Shown here: positions 35,869 to 44,404 of the stretch, piece by piece
How positions within the stretch are numbered: the stretch's first letter is position 1
How the letters are laid out: each line of letters begins with the position of its first letter
DNA from: Serratia oryzae
GTDB lineage: Bacteria; Pseudomonadota; Gammaproteobacteria; Enterobacterales; Enterobacteriaceae
Direction: 5' to 3'
Length of the DNA stretch: 64,000 nt
Assembly: GCF_001976145.1 (NCBI RefSeq)
Contig: NZ_MOXD01000006.1
Coordinates: 62,001 to 126,000 of the forward strand
Notes under the pieces: generated by a model
Told to the model about the DNA's origin: nothing
Database searches by the model: none
Seen by the model: the letters and a program-made list of their open reading frames with translations, nothing else
Translations under genes and position numbers: made by a program

Positions 35869-36623
35869 TATTGTGCTCCTCCTGTGCTGCCACTGCCGGT
35901 CTGCACACCGCCATGCTTGTGATTTTTCAGGCTGATACCGGCTGCGGTAACATCGTTTTTTACCGTCACCGGCCCGTTAATGGTAGCGCTGCCACCACTG
36001 CTCCCCATGCCCTGCGACAGATTGCCATTGATGGTGACATTGCCATTAAACACGATGGTAGGAGAGGTGATCTCCGTTCCACCGTTGGCATTTGCCGTCA
36101 GTTTTCCTGACGTGATGACATTAACCGCATGGCTGCCGGGGATCAGTTCGATCATCGCGGCCCCATCGTCACTGCGCAGTTGTGCCGATGAGGTGCTGAT
36201 GTTACTGATTCTGTGGGGCTGCGATTGTGGCCCAAGAATGGCAAAGGCATCTGCCAGATGGTGCATACGCCCATCTACCGCATCCTGTACATCCCCACTT
36301 TGCCACCAGAAATCAATACAGCGGTCGGCAAACACCACCAGGCATTCATCGCCTGCTTTCACTGGAAATGTCAGGCTGACGCCACCGCCACGCGGGAAGA
36401 TCACTGGCACATCGACCAGCAGAGGTAATTCAGTCTGGGTGACTGTACCGTCGGGATTTTCAACCCTGCCACGAATGGCAGGGCGCACTTCGCAGGTCAC
36501 AGCATCGGCATTAAAAGATTCGATAATACCCGGCATCGCCACACGCAGTTCTGAGTGAAGAGATTCCCGTAGAGTATCGAGAATATTCTCCGTCGAACTG
36601 GCCCGTTCTTTATTAGTTATCAT
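35868..36623 (-). CDS. Membrane-piercing baseplate spike (Gp138-like)
   Basis: A 251-residue spike. The N-terminal OB-like domain resembles phage phi92 Gp138 (MPGIIESFNADAVTCEVRPAIRG; LVDVPVIFPRGGGVSLTFPVKAGDECLVVFAD). A beta-helical shaft follows, with repeated hydrophobic/Gly strands. The C-terminal apex carries HxH at residues 235-237 (LKNHKHGGVQ), the iron-binding tip motif of P2 gpV-type spikes. The trimer should sit at the tail tip and puncture the target's outer membrane. It overlaps the hub gene by 11 bp. Confidence 0.9.
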   Translation of the reverse strand: MITNKERASSTENILDTLRESLHSELRVAMPGIIESFNADAVTCEVRPAIRGRVENPDGTVTQTELPLLVDVPVIFPRGGGVSLTFPVKAGDECLVVFADRCIDFWWQSGDVQDAVDGRMHHLADAFAILGPQSQPHRISNISTSSAQLRSDDGAAMIELIPGSHAVNVITSGKLTANANGGTEITSPTIVFNGNVTINGNLSQGMGSSGGSATINGPVTVKNDVTAAGISLKNHKHGGVQTGSGSTGGAQ

Positions 36624-37569
36624 TACTTCTCACCTTATTTAAGGCGATAGCACCTGCTTTGCCTTTTGCGACACAAACCAGATCCATATACCACTCATTG
36701 CCGCGAGTATCGCCATGGTAAGAGATATTAATCACCTTATAATCGCCATCTTTTGACAAGACGGAAGACATTGCCTTGCTCTGCTTTTTGGCTACTCTGG
36801 CTGAATCCGCACTCATAACCTCTGTGGATGAAGTCGATTTATAGACACTGCTATTATCGAGCCTAATCAAGCTATTAATAACAATACTGGGGTTAATTAA
36901 ACACTGCAGATTAATCCCACCATCAATCGTCTGCTGGGGCATCCCAACTAATCCGGTCTTATTGTTAAGAATAATAATGTTGGTACTATGAGAATTGTCA
37001 GGCCGTATCTGGATAGTATTGTTTACGTACTGCCAGGTAGCCTTGGTTTGCGACGCCAAGCGGTCCATCTCATCCCGGTGCATACCATAAATCGGTTTGC
37101 CACGGGGCATTTTTATATCATCCAGTTCAGGAATAAGGCCTACGGTCACGCCAAACGCCCTTACAGAGTTCAACAAGGCTTGAAAAACATCTGTTTTACT
37201 GTACCCCGCTGCCAACGTGGTATTTACTGTGGCATAGCAAAAGGCTTTGTCGTTCTCCGATGCCTGGATAGTGACAAAGGTATCCGTCGCATTATCCCTA
37301 CCATCGATGGAAAAACTTATCTCCCCACTGAATATTAAACTGACATTATCCTGATAGCCTGCCGATAATTGTATTTGTGCAAACTCTCCGCGCGTTATTT
37401 TATTCGCCACATCCGATGAGAGGTTATAAATTTTAAACACCGCGACTTTAGGATATTTTGTGTCTTGCCAATTGATTGAAAAAGTGAATTTAAAGGGAGA
37501 TAAATCCAGCCCATTCCCCTTTTCATCAACTATCACCAGAGAGCATTTCCTTATCCAGTTTTTGCTCAT
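36613..37569 (-). CDS. Baseplate hub protein (gp27/gpD-like)
   Basis: A 318-residue protein between the plug and the spike genes, the position of the hub. It begins MSKNWIRKCSLVIVDEKGNGLDLSPFKFTFSI. It contains SSDVANKITRGEFAQIQLSAGYQDN and GMHRDEMDRLASQTKATWQYVNN, both usual in hub proteins. The C-terminal part has YKVINISYHGDTRGNEWYMDLVCVA, the conserved end of this family. The DNA is more AT-rich than the neighbouring chromosome. It would connect the tube and the spike. Confidence 0.82.
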   Translation of the reverse strand: MSKNWIRKCSLVIVDEKGNGLDLSPFKFTFSINWQDTKYPKVAVFKIYNLSSDVANKITRGEFAQIQLSAGYQDNVSLIFSGEISFSIDGRDNATDTFVTIQASENDKAFCYATVNTTLAAGYSKTDVFQALLNSVRAFGVTVGLIPELDDIKMPRGKPIYGMHRDEMDRLASQTKATWQYVNNTIQIRPDNSHSTNIIILNNKTGLVGMPQQTIDGGINLQCLINPSIVINSLIRLDNSSVYKSTSSTEVMSADSARVAKKQSKAMSSVLSKDGDYKVINISYHGDTRGNEWYMDLVCVAKGKAGAIALNKVRSNDN

Positions 37570-37602
37570 TTTTCACCTACAGATAAAGTTACTCCGTTTA
37601 AG

Positions 37603-37902
37603 TCAGTTGGCAATAAAATAAAGATGCCCACCGCTACCCAGATTCTCTTTGGTAGGAACCGCATAAATATCAACGTCGGAGGCTACCACCAGCGCGCCAT
37701 TCAAACCCAGGTGTCGATAGGGTTGTAAAAGGTTAGTACCGGTCACCAGAGGTATACCATTGACAATATCGGCTCCAGTACTGCTTGCAACATCGAGAAT
37801 CCAGCCAGCCATATCACGCCAGAGTAAGGTCATTTGATATTCAATACCCCTCAATGTGATTCTGAAGCGCTGATTATCTGCAGTCAGTGCAATCTCTATC
37901 AT
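37603..37902 (-). CDS. Baseplate plug protein
   Basis: A 99-residue protein matching the phage baseplate plug family by eye: MIEIALTADNQRFRITLRGIEYQMTLLWRDMAGWILDV and a GSGGHLYFI end. It overlaps the Dit-like gene by 4 bp. A 33-bp gap precedes the hub gene. Plug proteins seal the inside of the hub and help to hold the tape measure before firing. Confidence 0.8.
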   Translation of the reverse strand: MIEIALTADNQRFRITLRGIEYQMTLLWRDMAGWILDVASSTGADIVNGIPLVTGTNLLQPYRHLGLNGALVVASDVDIYAVPTKENLGSGGHLYFIAN

Positions 37903-38534
37903 AACCCCAATACTCCTTTAAGTTCAGACACTCCCGTTCTTATCGAGCCAGTGACGGTATCGACAAAGGATTTCAACATATTATTCGGATTTACCGTCAG
38001 CGGGTTTTTTAACCCAGTATTGGAAATACCGGCGGTATTCTGCCCTTGAGCCATATCTTCAACCGGGGTCGCGGTAATAGTTTGAGTATTAGTGATATTG
38101 ATTTGCTGCATAGTGATGGTGATCATCAACACATTTTCAGTGGCTGCATCCGTTGTCACATCCAATGAGCGGATCAGCATATTTTCATACTCTCGCTTAC
38201 CGGTAATAACAGTAAAATGTTCAAATGTGTTTTGTAACTTCAGTAACTGCTGATAGATCTCTCTCGGACTGGTACCAATGGAAAGTTCATATCCTGCAAT
38301 TTCATACTGCGAGGTATCAAAAAAATCCACCAATGAACCTGCACCGGCAAACCCCAGTTCCATCACCAGATCGGCAGGGCGATTATAGGCGTGATCGTTA
38401 ATCGCCGCCCCAACCCCCACCGGATGTTCGGTGATTACCGTGCTATCGTTGTGCTTCTCGCTGATCACAATGTTGGGCACAATGATTCCAATACGCCGTT
38501 TTTGCTGATTAAACAGCACTGATAGCAGATCCAT
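37899..38534 (-). CDS. Dit-like baseplate/tail-tube end protein
   Basis: A 211-residue protein directly after the tape-measure gene. It has the N-terminal pattern of Dit-like phage tail proteins: RRIGIIVPNIVISEKH, TEHPVGVGAAINDHAYNRPADLVMELGF and VITGKREYENMLIRSLDV. These proteins form the first baseplate ring under the tube, comparable to T4 gp48/54 or P2 gpU/D positions. The ATG overlaps the tape-measure stop (TAATG), which suggests coupled synthesis. Confidence 0.82.
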   Translation of the reverse strand: MDLLSVLFNQQKRRIGIIVPNIVISEKHNDSTVITEHPVGVGAAINDHAYNRPADLVMELGFAGAGSLVDFFDTSQYEIAGYELSIGTSPREIYQQLLKLQNTFEHFTVITGKREYENMLIRSLDVTTDAATENVLMITITMQQINITNTQTITATPVEDMAQGQNTAGISNTGLKNPLTVNPNNMLKSFVDTVTGSIRTGVSELKGVLGL

Positions 38535-40183
38535 TATGATGTCCTCGGTGTTATTTTGCGCACCATATCTCTATTCACCCTATCCTGAGCGCTGGTCACT
38601 ATTTTTCCTAGCTCTTGAGGATCCTTACACGCGGAATTTAATGTAATTGAGGTGTTCTGGTTAATCACTGGTGAAGTTGGCCCCGATGCACAACAACAAC
38701 CCCCTTTTGCCGAGCGATAATCTTCAGGCTGACGCCCGAGCAGTGCCTGAGTGGCGTGTTGCAAGTTAGGAACAGTTAACTGCCTTAATGCCGACACCAT
38801 GCCGCCCAGTAAATCGTAGCCGCGTGGCAATTTCTTTTCTTTCGCTATGTCTGCGCTATTTTTTTCCACCACGGGTGCAGGAGCCACTTTAGGGGGAGAT
38901 GATTTTTTTTGAGCGACGACTGTATTTTTTATAGGGGCTTGATTTACATATTCAGGCTTAATACGTAAATATGAAGTAGGTTTTTTCCAGTAACCAGATT
39001 TAGGACCAAATTTTACCGTACCCGACCGACCCGGCTTCTTATCATTACCACGGGTACTGAAGTAAGTGCCTGTTCCATCACTACCTATTGGCGTTTCAAC
39101 AACCCCAACATGATTATCCTTACCGCGCCACAGAGCCAGATCGCCAGGTTTGACATCTTTAGGATCTATGATGTCATAGTATTTCGACTTTGCTAACTCT
39201 GCGGTACTTTGATAGGGAACATTGTGCCCAAGCTCTTTCCCTATTGCATGAGTTAAATGTGAGCAATCATAAAGGGTGTTACCATTAGCCTGATTGCCAT
39301 TAGCCCCATATTTATAGAGCGTATTTTTATATTTATCTTTAATCTCCTGTGTTAGTGGCAAAGGTTGGCTAATACTGCTATGTTCTTTACCCTCATTTTC
39401 TAACTTTGATGACAGAGAGTATGTTGCATTACTTTCATCATTACCATCAGATGACAAGACATTTTTATATTGGTACCCTTCAAGATTAGGAGCTAGCATA
39501 GTTACAGCCTCCTCACCTAACTTAGCATAAGAACTTATTAGGGTTTTATTACCATCTCTATCATCAACACCCAAAGCATAATACTTTATCGCCCCCAATG
39601 GTTTCATATGTGCAGACATAGCAAACCCAGCTATTTTAGCTGCAGAGCTACTCTCGTTTAAAGCTGGAGAGAATATTTTATCTACAACTTTTTTACCATT
39701 ACTATTTTTTTTATAGGTTTTGTTAACCCTCATCCCCATCTTAATATTAGAGTTTGTATTATCAATAAAAGCTTTGTATTGAATATCTACATCCGACAAA
39801 TAAGATTTTAACCCTCCAGGCAATATCCAATTATTATCATCCCTAAGGAATTTTTCGTGAGGTGACGGCTCTCCATTTCTTCTGGAGTATAAGCCTTTTC
39901 CTTTAGGATATTTTTCGAGCAAATGCTTAATGTTAGCTTTTTTTATCAAACCAACATTAGCAAGAGCCTCCGCACCAAATTGGAATAGCCCTAAATACCC
40001 ATATGGATTGATAATTTTTTTGTCATTAGAGCTTTCGCGTGCGCTAACAGCTATCGCTAGAGCACGTGATTGCTCGGCATTTAATCCATTAATTTCTTGT
40101 TTTTTTTCAATACTCCCAAAAAGTGCATTACCGGCTTTAATTAAATCAGCCCTATCTTTTGGGATGTTTATTTCCTTGCTCAT
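38534..40183 (-). CDS. Tape-measure-position protein with lysozyme-like and NlpC/P60 domains
   Basis: A 549-residue protein in the tape-measure position (after the frameshifted chaperone, before Dit). The start at 40183 follows GGAGG. Residues 35-240 look like a lysozyme/transglycosylase domain: LAIAVSARESSN with candidate catalytic Glu50, then YGYLGLFQFGAEALANVG. Residues 285-410 are an NlpC/P60-type peptidase with nucleophile Cys307 in LYDCSHLTHAIG and His358 in DNHVGVVE. Only the last 60 or so residues resemble normal tape-measure ends (VINQNTSITL, DPQELGKIVTSAQDRVNRDMVRK), after a Cys triplet. Long coiled coil is missing. The gene is strikingly AT-rich, especially 39300-40180, unlike its neighbours, which suggests domain acquisition. 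Confidence 0.82.
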   Translation of the reverse strand: MSKEINIPKDRADLIKAGNALFGSIEKKQEINGLNAEQSRALAIAVSARESSNDKKIINPYGYLGLFQFGAEALANVGLIKKANIKHLLEKYPKGKGLYSRRNGEPSPHEKFLRDDNNWILPGGLKSYLSDVDIQYKAFIDNTNSNIKMGMRVNKTYKKNSNGKKVVDKIFSPALNESSSAAKIAGFAMSAHMKPLGAIKYYALGVDDRDGNKTLISSYAKLGEEAVTMLAPNLEGYQYKNVLSSDGNDESNATYSLSSKLENEGKEHSSISQPLPLTQEIKDKYKNTLYKYGANGNQANGNTLYDCSHLTHAIGKELGHNVPYQSTAELAKSKYYDIIDPKDVKPGDLALWRGKDNHVGVVETPIGSDGTGTYFSTRGNDKKPGRSGTVKFGPKSGYWKKPTSYLRIKPEYVNQAPIKNTVVAQKKSSPPKVAPAPVVEKNSADIAKEKKLPRGYDLLGGMVSALRQLTVPNLQHATQALLGRQPEDYRSAKGGCCCASGPTSPVINQNTSITLNSACKDPQELGKIVTSAQDRVNRDMVRKITPRTS

Positions 40184-40232
40184 TATTACCTCCATAAAAT
40201 TAAGAGGGTTTGGCGATCCCCTAATGACTTAA

Positions 40233-40813
40233 TTAACTCTGTCGGCGCCATTTCTCTACCCTTTCAGCGTTATCAAACTGCAGGTCGAGAAAATCATTCA
40301 TCAATGCCACATCAGCCAGGCCAATAGAACGATCGCGCAGTGCAGTATACGGGATAAGACCTGCGTCGACCGGGCGCAGCAGGTACTCTTCCCCCCCCGG
40401 CAGGGTATCCAGCGTTAAACCGCTGGCAGGTCGGCTATCTCGCTGGCGAGGGGTACGGGAAAAAAATCGCCAAGGGAATCTCGGAGAACGTTACCGACCA
40501 GTTCCAGCATGCCCAGCATGTCGATATCGTCAAACATCATCACGCCATCCTGGAAAACTGCGGTCCAGATTTTGCCGTTCTTGCGCGAGACCACTGAGAG
40601 GCAAGGATGCAGGATCGCATCACAGTCGGCGTCGCTCATGGCGGCAACGGCTTCCGCCACCTGCGGCAACAACGCCACAAGCGTAATTTCACCACTTTTC
40701 AGTTCCTCAAAAACCCCCGCCACCGCGGGGAGTAATTTACGAGAAACACGAAACTGGTCGAAAACATCGAGCTTTACTGCCCGATATTCCTGCCCTTTTA
40801 ACTCAAATTCCAT
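40233..40813 (-). CDS. Tail-assembly chaperone, long form made by predicted -1 frameshift (gpGT-like)
   Basis: Predicted fusion product of the chaperone gene. A T7 slippery heptamer (A7 at 40460-40466 on the plus strand) is read in zero frame as GAT-TTT-TTT-CCC, an ideal T TTT TTT -1 site. After slipping, the frame stays open through the zero-frame stop at 40415. It encodes about 60 further residues, including LLRPVDAGLIPYTALRDRS and LADVALMNDFLDLQFD, ending at TAA 40233. It stops 50 bp before the tape-measure start. This is the standard G/GT layout upstream of tape-measure genes. Confidence 0.75.
40415..40813 (-). CDS. Tail-assembly chaperone, short form (gpG-like)
   Basis: A 132-residue protein beginning MEFELKGQEYRAVKLDVFDQFRVSRKLLPAV. 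It lies between tube and tape-measure genes, where tail-assembly chaperones are encoded. It resembles the tail-assembly family that goes with DUF3277 tubes (FDDIDMLGMLELVGNVLRDSLGDFF). It ends soon after the slippery site, so most ribosomes would make this form. The ATG is 3 bp past the tube stop. A 4-base gap indicates an operon. Confidence 0.85.
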   Translation of the reverse strand: MEFELKGQEYRAVKLDVFDQFRVSRKLLPAVAGVFEELKSGEITLVALLPQVAEAVAAMSDADCDAILHPCLSVVSRKNGKIWTAVFQDGVMMFDDIDMLGMLELVGNVLRDSLGDFFPVPLASEIADLPAV

Positions 40814-40815
40814 AG

Positions 40816-41256
40816 TTAGAACTCTCCAAGCATCTGGTCGATCTTGCCGCAGTCAAACACCCAGCTCACATTGCCGCCTTCTTTGGCATTCACATGGTCA
40901 GGGCGTTTTTGGAACGCACAGTTACGCGCCACAATGGTATCCCCAGAGGCGGTATTACGAATGGTGATGATGTTATTCCCCCACAGAGTTGAAGACATGC
41001 CCTGTGCACCATAGACAGAAGAGAGCTTTTTGTTCACCGGTGAGGTTTTCAGCAGCGTAACGGTAACGGTGCCGGACTTGGCGGCGTGCAGGCTGTGCAT
41101 CACTTCCCCATCTGCCCCCAGAGTCATGGTGTTTTGCGGCCCGCTCATGGAGACCACGATCCCCTCGTCGGCGTTAGAGGCGCCATAACCCAAATCAATC
41201 ACCCCAGTCGGGCCTGCCAAGGTGGCGCTAACGTCTGCAAATGAATAAGTAGCCAT
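40816..41256 (-). CDS. Tail tube protein (DUF3277)
   Basis: A 146-residue inner-tube subunit, starting MATYSFADVSATLAGPTGVIDLGYGASNADEGIVVSM. It has the family features GADGEVMHSLHAAKSGTVTVTLLKTSPVN and the C-terminal KRPDHVNAKEGGNVSWVFDCGKID. It should polymerise as hexameric rings inside the sheath. It lies 15 bp after the sheath gene, the usual sheath-tube order. Confidence 0.92.
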   Translation of the reverse strand: MATYSFADVSATLAGPTGVIDLGYGASNADEGIVVSMSGPQNTMTLGADGEVMHSLHAAKSGTVTVTLLKTSPVNKKLSSVYGAQGMSSTLWGNNIITIRNTASGDTIVARNCAFQKRPDHVNAKEGGNVSWVFDCGKIDQMLGEF

Positions 41257-41271
41257 AGTTTTTTCCTTAAA

Positions 41272-42744
41272 TTAACGATTTACGTTGATGATGACATCGG
41301 CGTAATGAACTGCGCCCGCCAGTTTGATGGCACACTGAATGATCGGTGCACGGCGTTTTTCACGTTCTGCCTGAGATTGTTCGGCAATCGGTGAGGCATA
41401 GGTGTAATAGCCTTTGGTCAGCGTCTCACCCGATTGCAGAATACCCAGCGGCCCGCCATTCCATACCCCTGGAGCAATTAGCCCGTTATCGACACCTTTC
41501 GCCAGTGACTGCTCGACGTTGGTCAACAGCCGTGTCACACCGCCATCGGTTTGTGGAATTTTGCTGGTAGAGGTGAACAGCAGGTTGTAGAGATTGTTCT
41601 GCACATAGTTTTGCAACCAGTCCAGACCATGACGCTCATCGATAAAGTCGCCATTACACATCACCCCTTCCTGGATGATCGCCGTGTCGTTGTTGTAATT
41701 GACAAAGACGTTGGCATTTTTTCCTTGCAGCGTATTGGCATCGTTTTGCGACAGCGTTTCAGCGGTAATGCCCGGTTGCTGTTTGAACTTCAGGGTGATA
41801 GTGGTGTTGTTACCACTGAAATTGACCGTAAAGGCGCGACCAAACAGCGAAGCCACTGCATAGGGATTGGCGCTCGAATACTGCACCAAAGTGCGTGAAT
41901 AGTTTGCGGCTTTCAGGGTGCTGGCAATATCCGTGCTGCTGCCTGCATTGAGGATGCTGGTATTTTGCGTGGTGTGGCCAAAAACACGTGCAACAGCATC
42001 AGATTCAATCAGCGCAGCAACCTTGGTGACATCTGCATCACTCAGTGAAGTATCCGCAATCATCAGGCCGTACCAGGCGGTAGATTGGCTGGCCAGTGCA
42101 GCGACACACTCATCAATCTTCTCTGCCGCTCTGCGCGGCACCATTAACGCACCGACGCTTTGTACCAACCCCATCAAAACAGAGAGATCGGTACCGGTAT
42201 TCACCGAACCATAAGTGACGGCAGACGTCGTACCTGTGGTTTTTGAGCTGATGATAAAACGGCTGCCATCCCACACCACAGTGGCCGTACCAATAGCAGT
42301 AGCCACTTTGGCAGCAATACCGTTCAAGCTGGTGTCGGCGGAGAAGTCCAGTGGGCCCACGGTTTTCACGGTGCCATCAACGGTGATTTTCATTGAGGCA
42401 TCTTTCACCACAGTAAACCGGCTCAGTTGCTGTTGCGCTGGCGTCAGAACGCCACCACGCAAGAGTGCGGAAGCATCGGTTTTCGCCCAGCGCCCGATCA
42501 GCAGATCCACCGGGCGCGGAGATTGCTGATAGTAAAGGTTTGCGGCTTGATATTCCGGTGAGTTGAGGCCGAAATCTGCCACGACACCGCTGATGTCACT
42601 GTAGGCCCGTAAGCGTTCGTTAACATCAATGACTGGCGAATTGCCAACAATCAGCAAAGAACCAAAGTTACGAGCCTGTGCCGCGCGGACTGCCATATTC
42701 ACAGACACGTTGATAATATTAGAAACAGGTAATCCCTGTGACAT
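41272..42744 (-). CDS. Contractile tail sheath protein (DUF3383)
   Basis: A 490-residue sheath subunit of the DUF3383 family. The N-terminus ([30 protein letters not shown]) and [22 protein letters not shown] are typical. [40 protein letters not shown] and [21 protein letters not shown] define the conserved core. The presence of a full sheath gene shows that the tail is contractile (R-type) rather than flexible. It is followed by the tube gene. Confidence 0.94.
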   Translation of the reverse strand: MSQGLPVSNIINVSVNMAVRAAQARNFGSLLIVGNSPVIDVNERLRAYSDISGVVADFGLNSPEYQAANLYYQQSPRPVDLLIGRWAKTDASALLRGGVLTPAQQQLSRFTVVKDASMKITVDGTVKTVGPLDFSADTSLNGIAAKVATAIGTATVVWDGSRFIISSKTTGTTSAVTYGSVNTGTDLSVLMGLVQSVGALMVPRRAAEKIDECVAALASQSTAWYGLMIADTSLSDADVTKVAALIESDAVARVFGHTTQNTSILNAGSSTDIASTLKAANYSRTLVQYSSANPYAVASLFGRAFTVNFSGNNTTITLKFKQQPGITAETLSQNDANTLQGKNANVFVNYNNDTAIIQEGVMCNGDFIDERHGLDWLQNYVQNNLYNLLFTSTSKIPQTDGGVTRLLTNVEQSLAKGVDNGLIAPGVWNGGPLGILQSGETLTKGYYTYASPIAEQSQAEREKRRAPIIQCAIKLAGAVHYADVIINVNR

Positions 42745-42747
42745 AAG

Positions 42748-43338
42748 TTACTCTCCAAAAAAGTGTGTTGGTGCTTCGAGGATAGAGTGGATCGCGTACT
42801 CTCTGACCACTTTCCGCTGGAGCGTCAAGCGTTGATCGTAACGTCTAACCCACTGATTATTTTTAAGTTCATGGGCTGAAACTATGGCTCCCGACGCAGA
42901 GAATGCGAGGCCAGCCTGATTCAGTGCTTCCCGGTTTTGCGCTATGGCGACACCATCTCGGAACTGGGTAGCGAGCAGCTGTCCATGAGGGCCGTAAAAA
43001 CTGACCACGATTTCAATCAGTTCATTGCGCCAGAGCTGCACGCTGTCGTCCGTCTGATGAGTGAATGCCGGATTATCGTTAGCCTGAAATTTCAGTATTC
43101 CTAAGGAACACCAATCTTCCGAGGCCAACGGCTGGTGGGGTTGTTCGGCAGTCCACTCCAATAAAACGTACTTCGGCGGTAGCCCAGAGACACCCCGTAC
43201 CCAGCGGGAAAGGATGCGTTCCAGTTCGATGTCATCCTGTTGCGATGACGAAATAGGTCTTAGGTAAGTGACTTCAGCGTTGTTAAGGTTGCCGTTTTCA
43301 AGGTGGCTAAGGCTATTACTGTCAGAGTTGTTGTTCAT
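42748..43338 (-). CDS. Neck/tail-terminator-like protein (LIC_12616 family)
   Basis: A 196-residue protein starting MNNNSDSNSLSHLENGNL, upstream of the sheath gene. It matches the phage neck terminator family by eye: WVRGVSGLPPKYVLLEW, ELIEIVVSFYGPHGQLLATQFRDGVAIAQNREALNQAGLAF and QWVRRYDQRLTLQRKVVREYAI. Such proteins cap the sheath-tube complex, which a headless tail still needs. It overlaps the preceding gene by 17 bp. Upstream in-frame codons to 43356 are less likely to be used. Confidence 0.82.
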   Translation of the reverse strand: MNNNSDSNSLSHLENGNLNNAEVTYLRPISSSQQDDIELERILSRWVRGVSGLPPKYVLLEWTAEQPHQPLASEDWCSLGILKFQANDNPAFTHQTDDSVQLWRNELIEIVVSFYGPHGQLLATQFRDGVAIAQNREALNQAGLAFSASGAIVSAHELKNNQWVRRYDQRLTLQRKVVREYAIHSILEAPTHFFGE

Positions 43339-43717
43339 CCGGTACCCCGCCGTCAAACGGCATCAGTTCACAATGGGCCAGTACGAATCCGGCACCATAA
43401 GTAAGGTAGGGATCGACAAAGGTCACTCGGTAATCACGTCCTTGATAAGTGACAATATCGGCGTCACGTCCACTTTGCCCCTGGGTTAATCTCTCCAACG
43501 TGATGATCTGTATCGAGCCGCTAATCGTCTGGCTCGGCGGCGTACGCTGGGTCATCAGCGAATGGTTCACCGTGACCACCCCGATAAACGGCCTGGATTG
43601 CCGGACAACGCTGGTGACACCATCATCGTCTGTCAGCAACAGATTGCTTGTGACCACCAGCGTCGAATCGGCAAAATCGGCATCCAGCAGAATTTCGGTC
43701 ACATCAAGCAGCGGCAT
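43322..43717 (-). CDS. Tail-completion/connector protein
   Basis: A 131-residue protein starting MPLLDVTEILLDADFADST, with AGGGGG five bases upstream. An earlier ATG at 43759 would add 14 residues and is less well supported. The pattern SLMTQRTPPSQTISGSIQIITLERL, YQGRDYRVTFVDPYLTYGAGFVLAHCELMPF resembles head-tail joining and completion proteins that lie between DUF4054 and neck genes in related phages. It is retained although no head exists. Confidence 0.72.
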   Translation of the reverse strand: MPLLDVTEILLDADFADSTLVVTSNLLLTDDDGVTSVVRQSRPFIGVVTVNHSLMTQRTPPSQTISGSIQIITLERLTQGQSGRDADIVTYQGRDYRVTFVDPYLTYGAGFVLAHCELMPFDGGVPDEQQL

Positions 43718-43789
43718 GACAACCCCCTGATGACCTTTTCCTGGGTTGAAGCGCGGCAAAGTTCACGCTATTTTTCATCGTATTAGCGC

Positions 43790-44203
43790 TCATAACTGCT
43801 GCCCTCCTGCGCCAAACAGCAACAGCAGGTCGTAAAACTCGGCGCCATAGCGGCTATGATTCCACCAGCTCGCCTGAGGATTGAGCGTCGCGCCGTTGTC
43901 GTAACGAATACTGACTTTATCCACCGACTTTGCCGCTAATACGCCACTGTTATCACCGCTGCCGCCCCCCAAGGCACTGGTTCGCATATCGGCCGCAAAC
44001 AGGGTGAGATAGTGGGCAACGAACAACTCGACCACGTAGGGGTAGAGCGGGTCATAACGTGCTTCATCCAGTAGTTGATCGGCCAATGCCAGATGGAGGG
44101 CAATCTGCGCCGAGGGATAACGAGTCACATCGCTAAATTGTGGAAAATCACTACGGAACTGCGCTTCAGAGGGCAGCGTCCGATTTCTCGGTTGTGGTGG
44201 CAT
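43790..44203 (-). CDS. Head-tail connector-like protein (DUF4054)
   Basis: A 137-residue protein of the DUF4054 family: PSEAQFRSDFPQFSDVTRYPSAQIALHLALADQLLDEARYDPLYPYVVELFVAHYLTLF, then KVSIRYDNG and YGAEFYDLLLLFG. In complete phages this is a neck adaptor below the portal. Its survival next to a portal-like gene without a capsid suggests that part of the neck helps to close the top of the tail. Confidence 0.85.
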   Translation of the reverse strand: MPPQPRNRTLPSEAQFRSDFPQFSDVTRYPSAQIALHLALADQLLDEARYDPLYPYVVELFVAHYLTLFAADMRTSALGGGSGDNSGVLAAKSVDKVSIRYDNGATLNPQASWWNHSRYGAEFYDLLLLFGAGGQQL

Positions 44204-44205
44204 AA

Positions 44206-44376
44206 TTAATGTCCCCCTTTAATGGCTTCCGACACCGGCGGCTTTCGGCCCCATCCCGTTTGTGGTGTTGCCGGAGCCACCGTTCGGCATACCAGTGGCT
44301 TGCCAAAACACAATAGGAACCCCTCGGCTAGGCGATAACGGGTGTTATCGCGCCGTACATTAAAAAAATATTTCAT
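44206..44376 (-). CDS. Small protein between portal and DUF4054 genes
   Basis: A 56-residue reading frame starts MKYFFNVRRDNTRYRLAEGF, with AAGGA nine bases upstream, and ends SEAIKGGH. It fills most of the 201-bp space between the portal-like and DUF4054 genes on the same strand, and its stop sits within the ribosome site of the next gene. It is basic and has two cysteines, with no recognised domain. A truncated relic of a capsid-region gene is also possible. Confidence 0.5.
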   Translation of the reverse strand: MKYFFNVRRDNTRYRLAEGFLLCFGKPLVCRTVAPATPQTGWGRKPPVSEAIKGGH

Positions 44377-44404
44377 GGTGATAAATCCTTGGGAAAGGGC
44401 TGTT

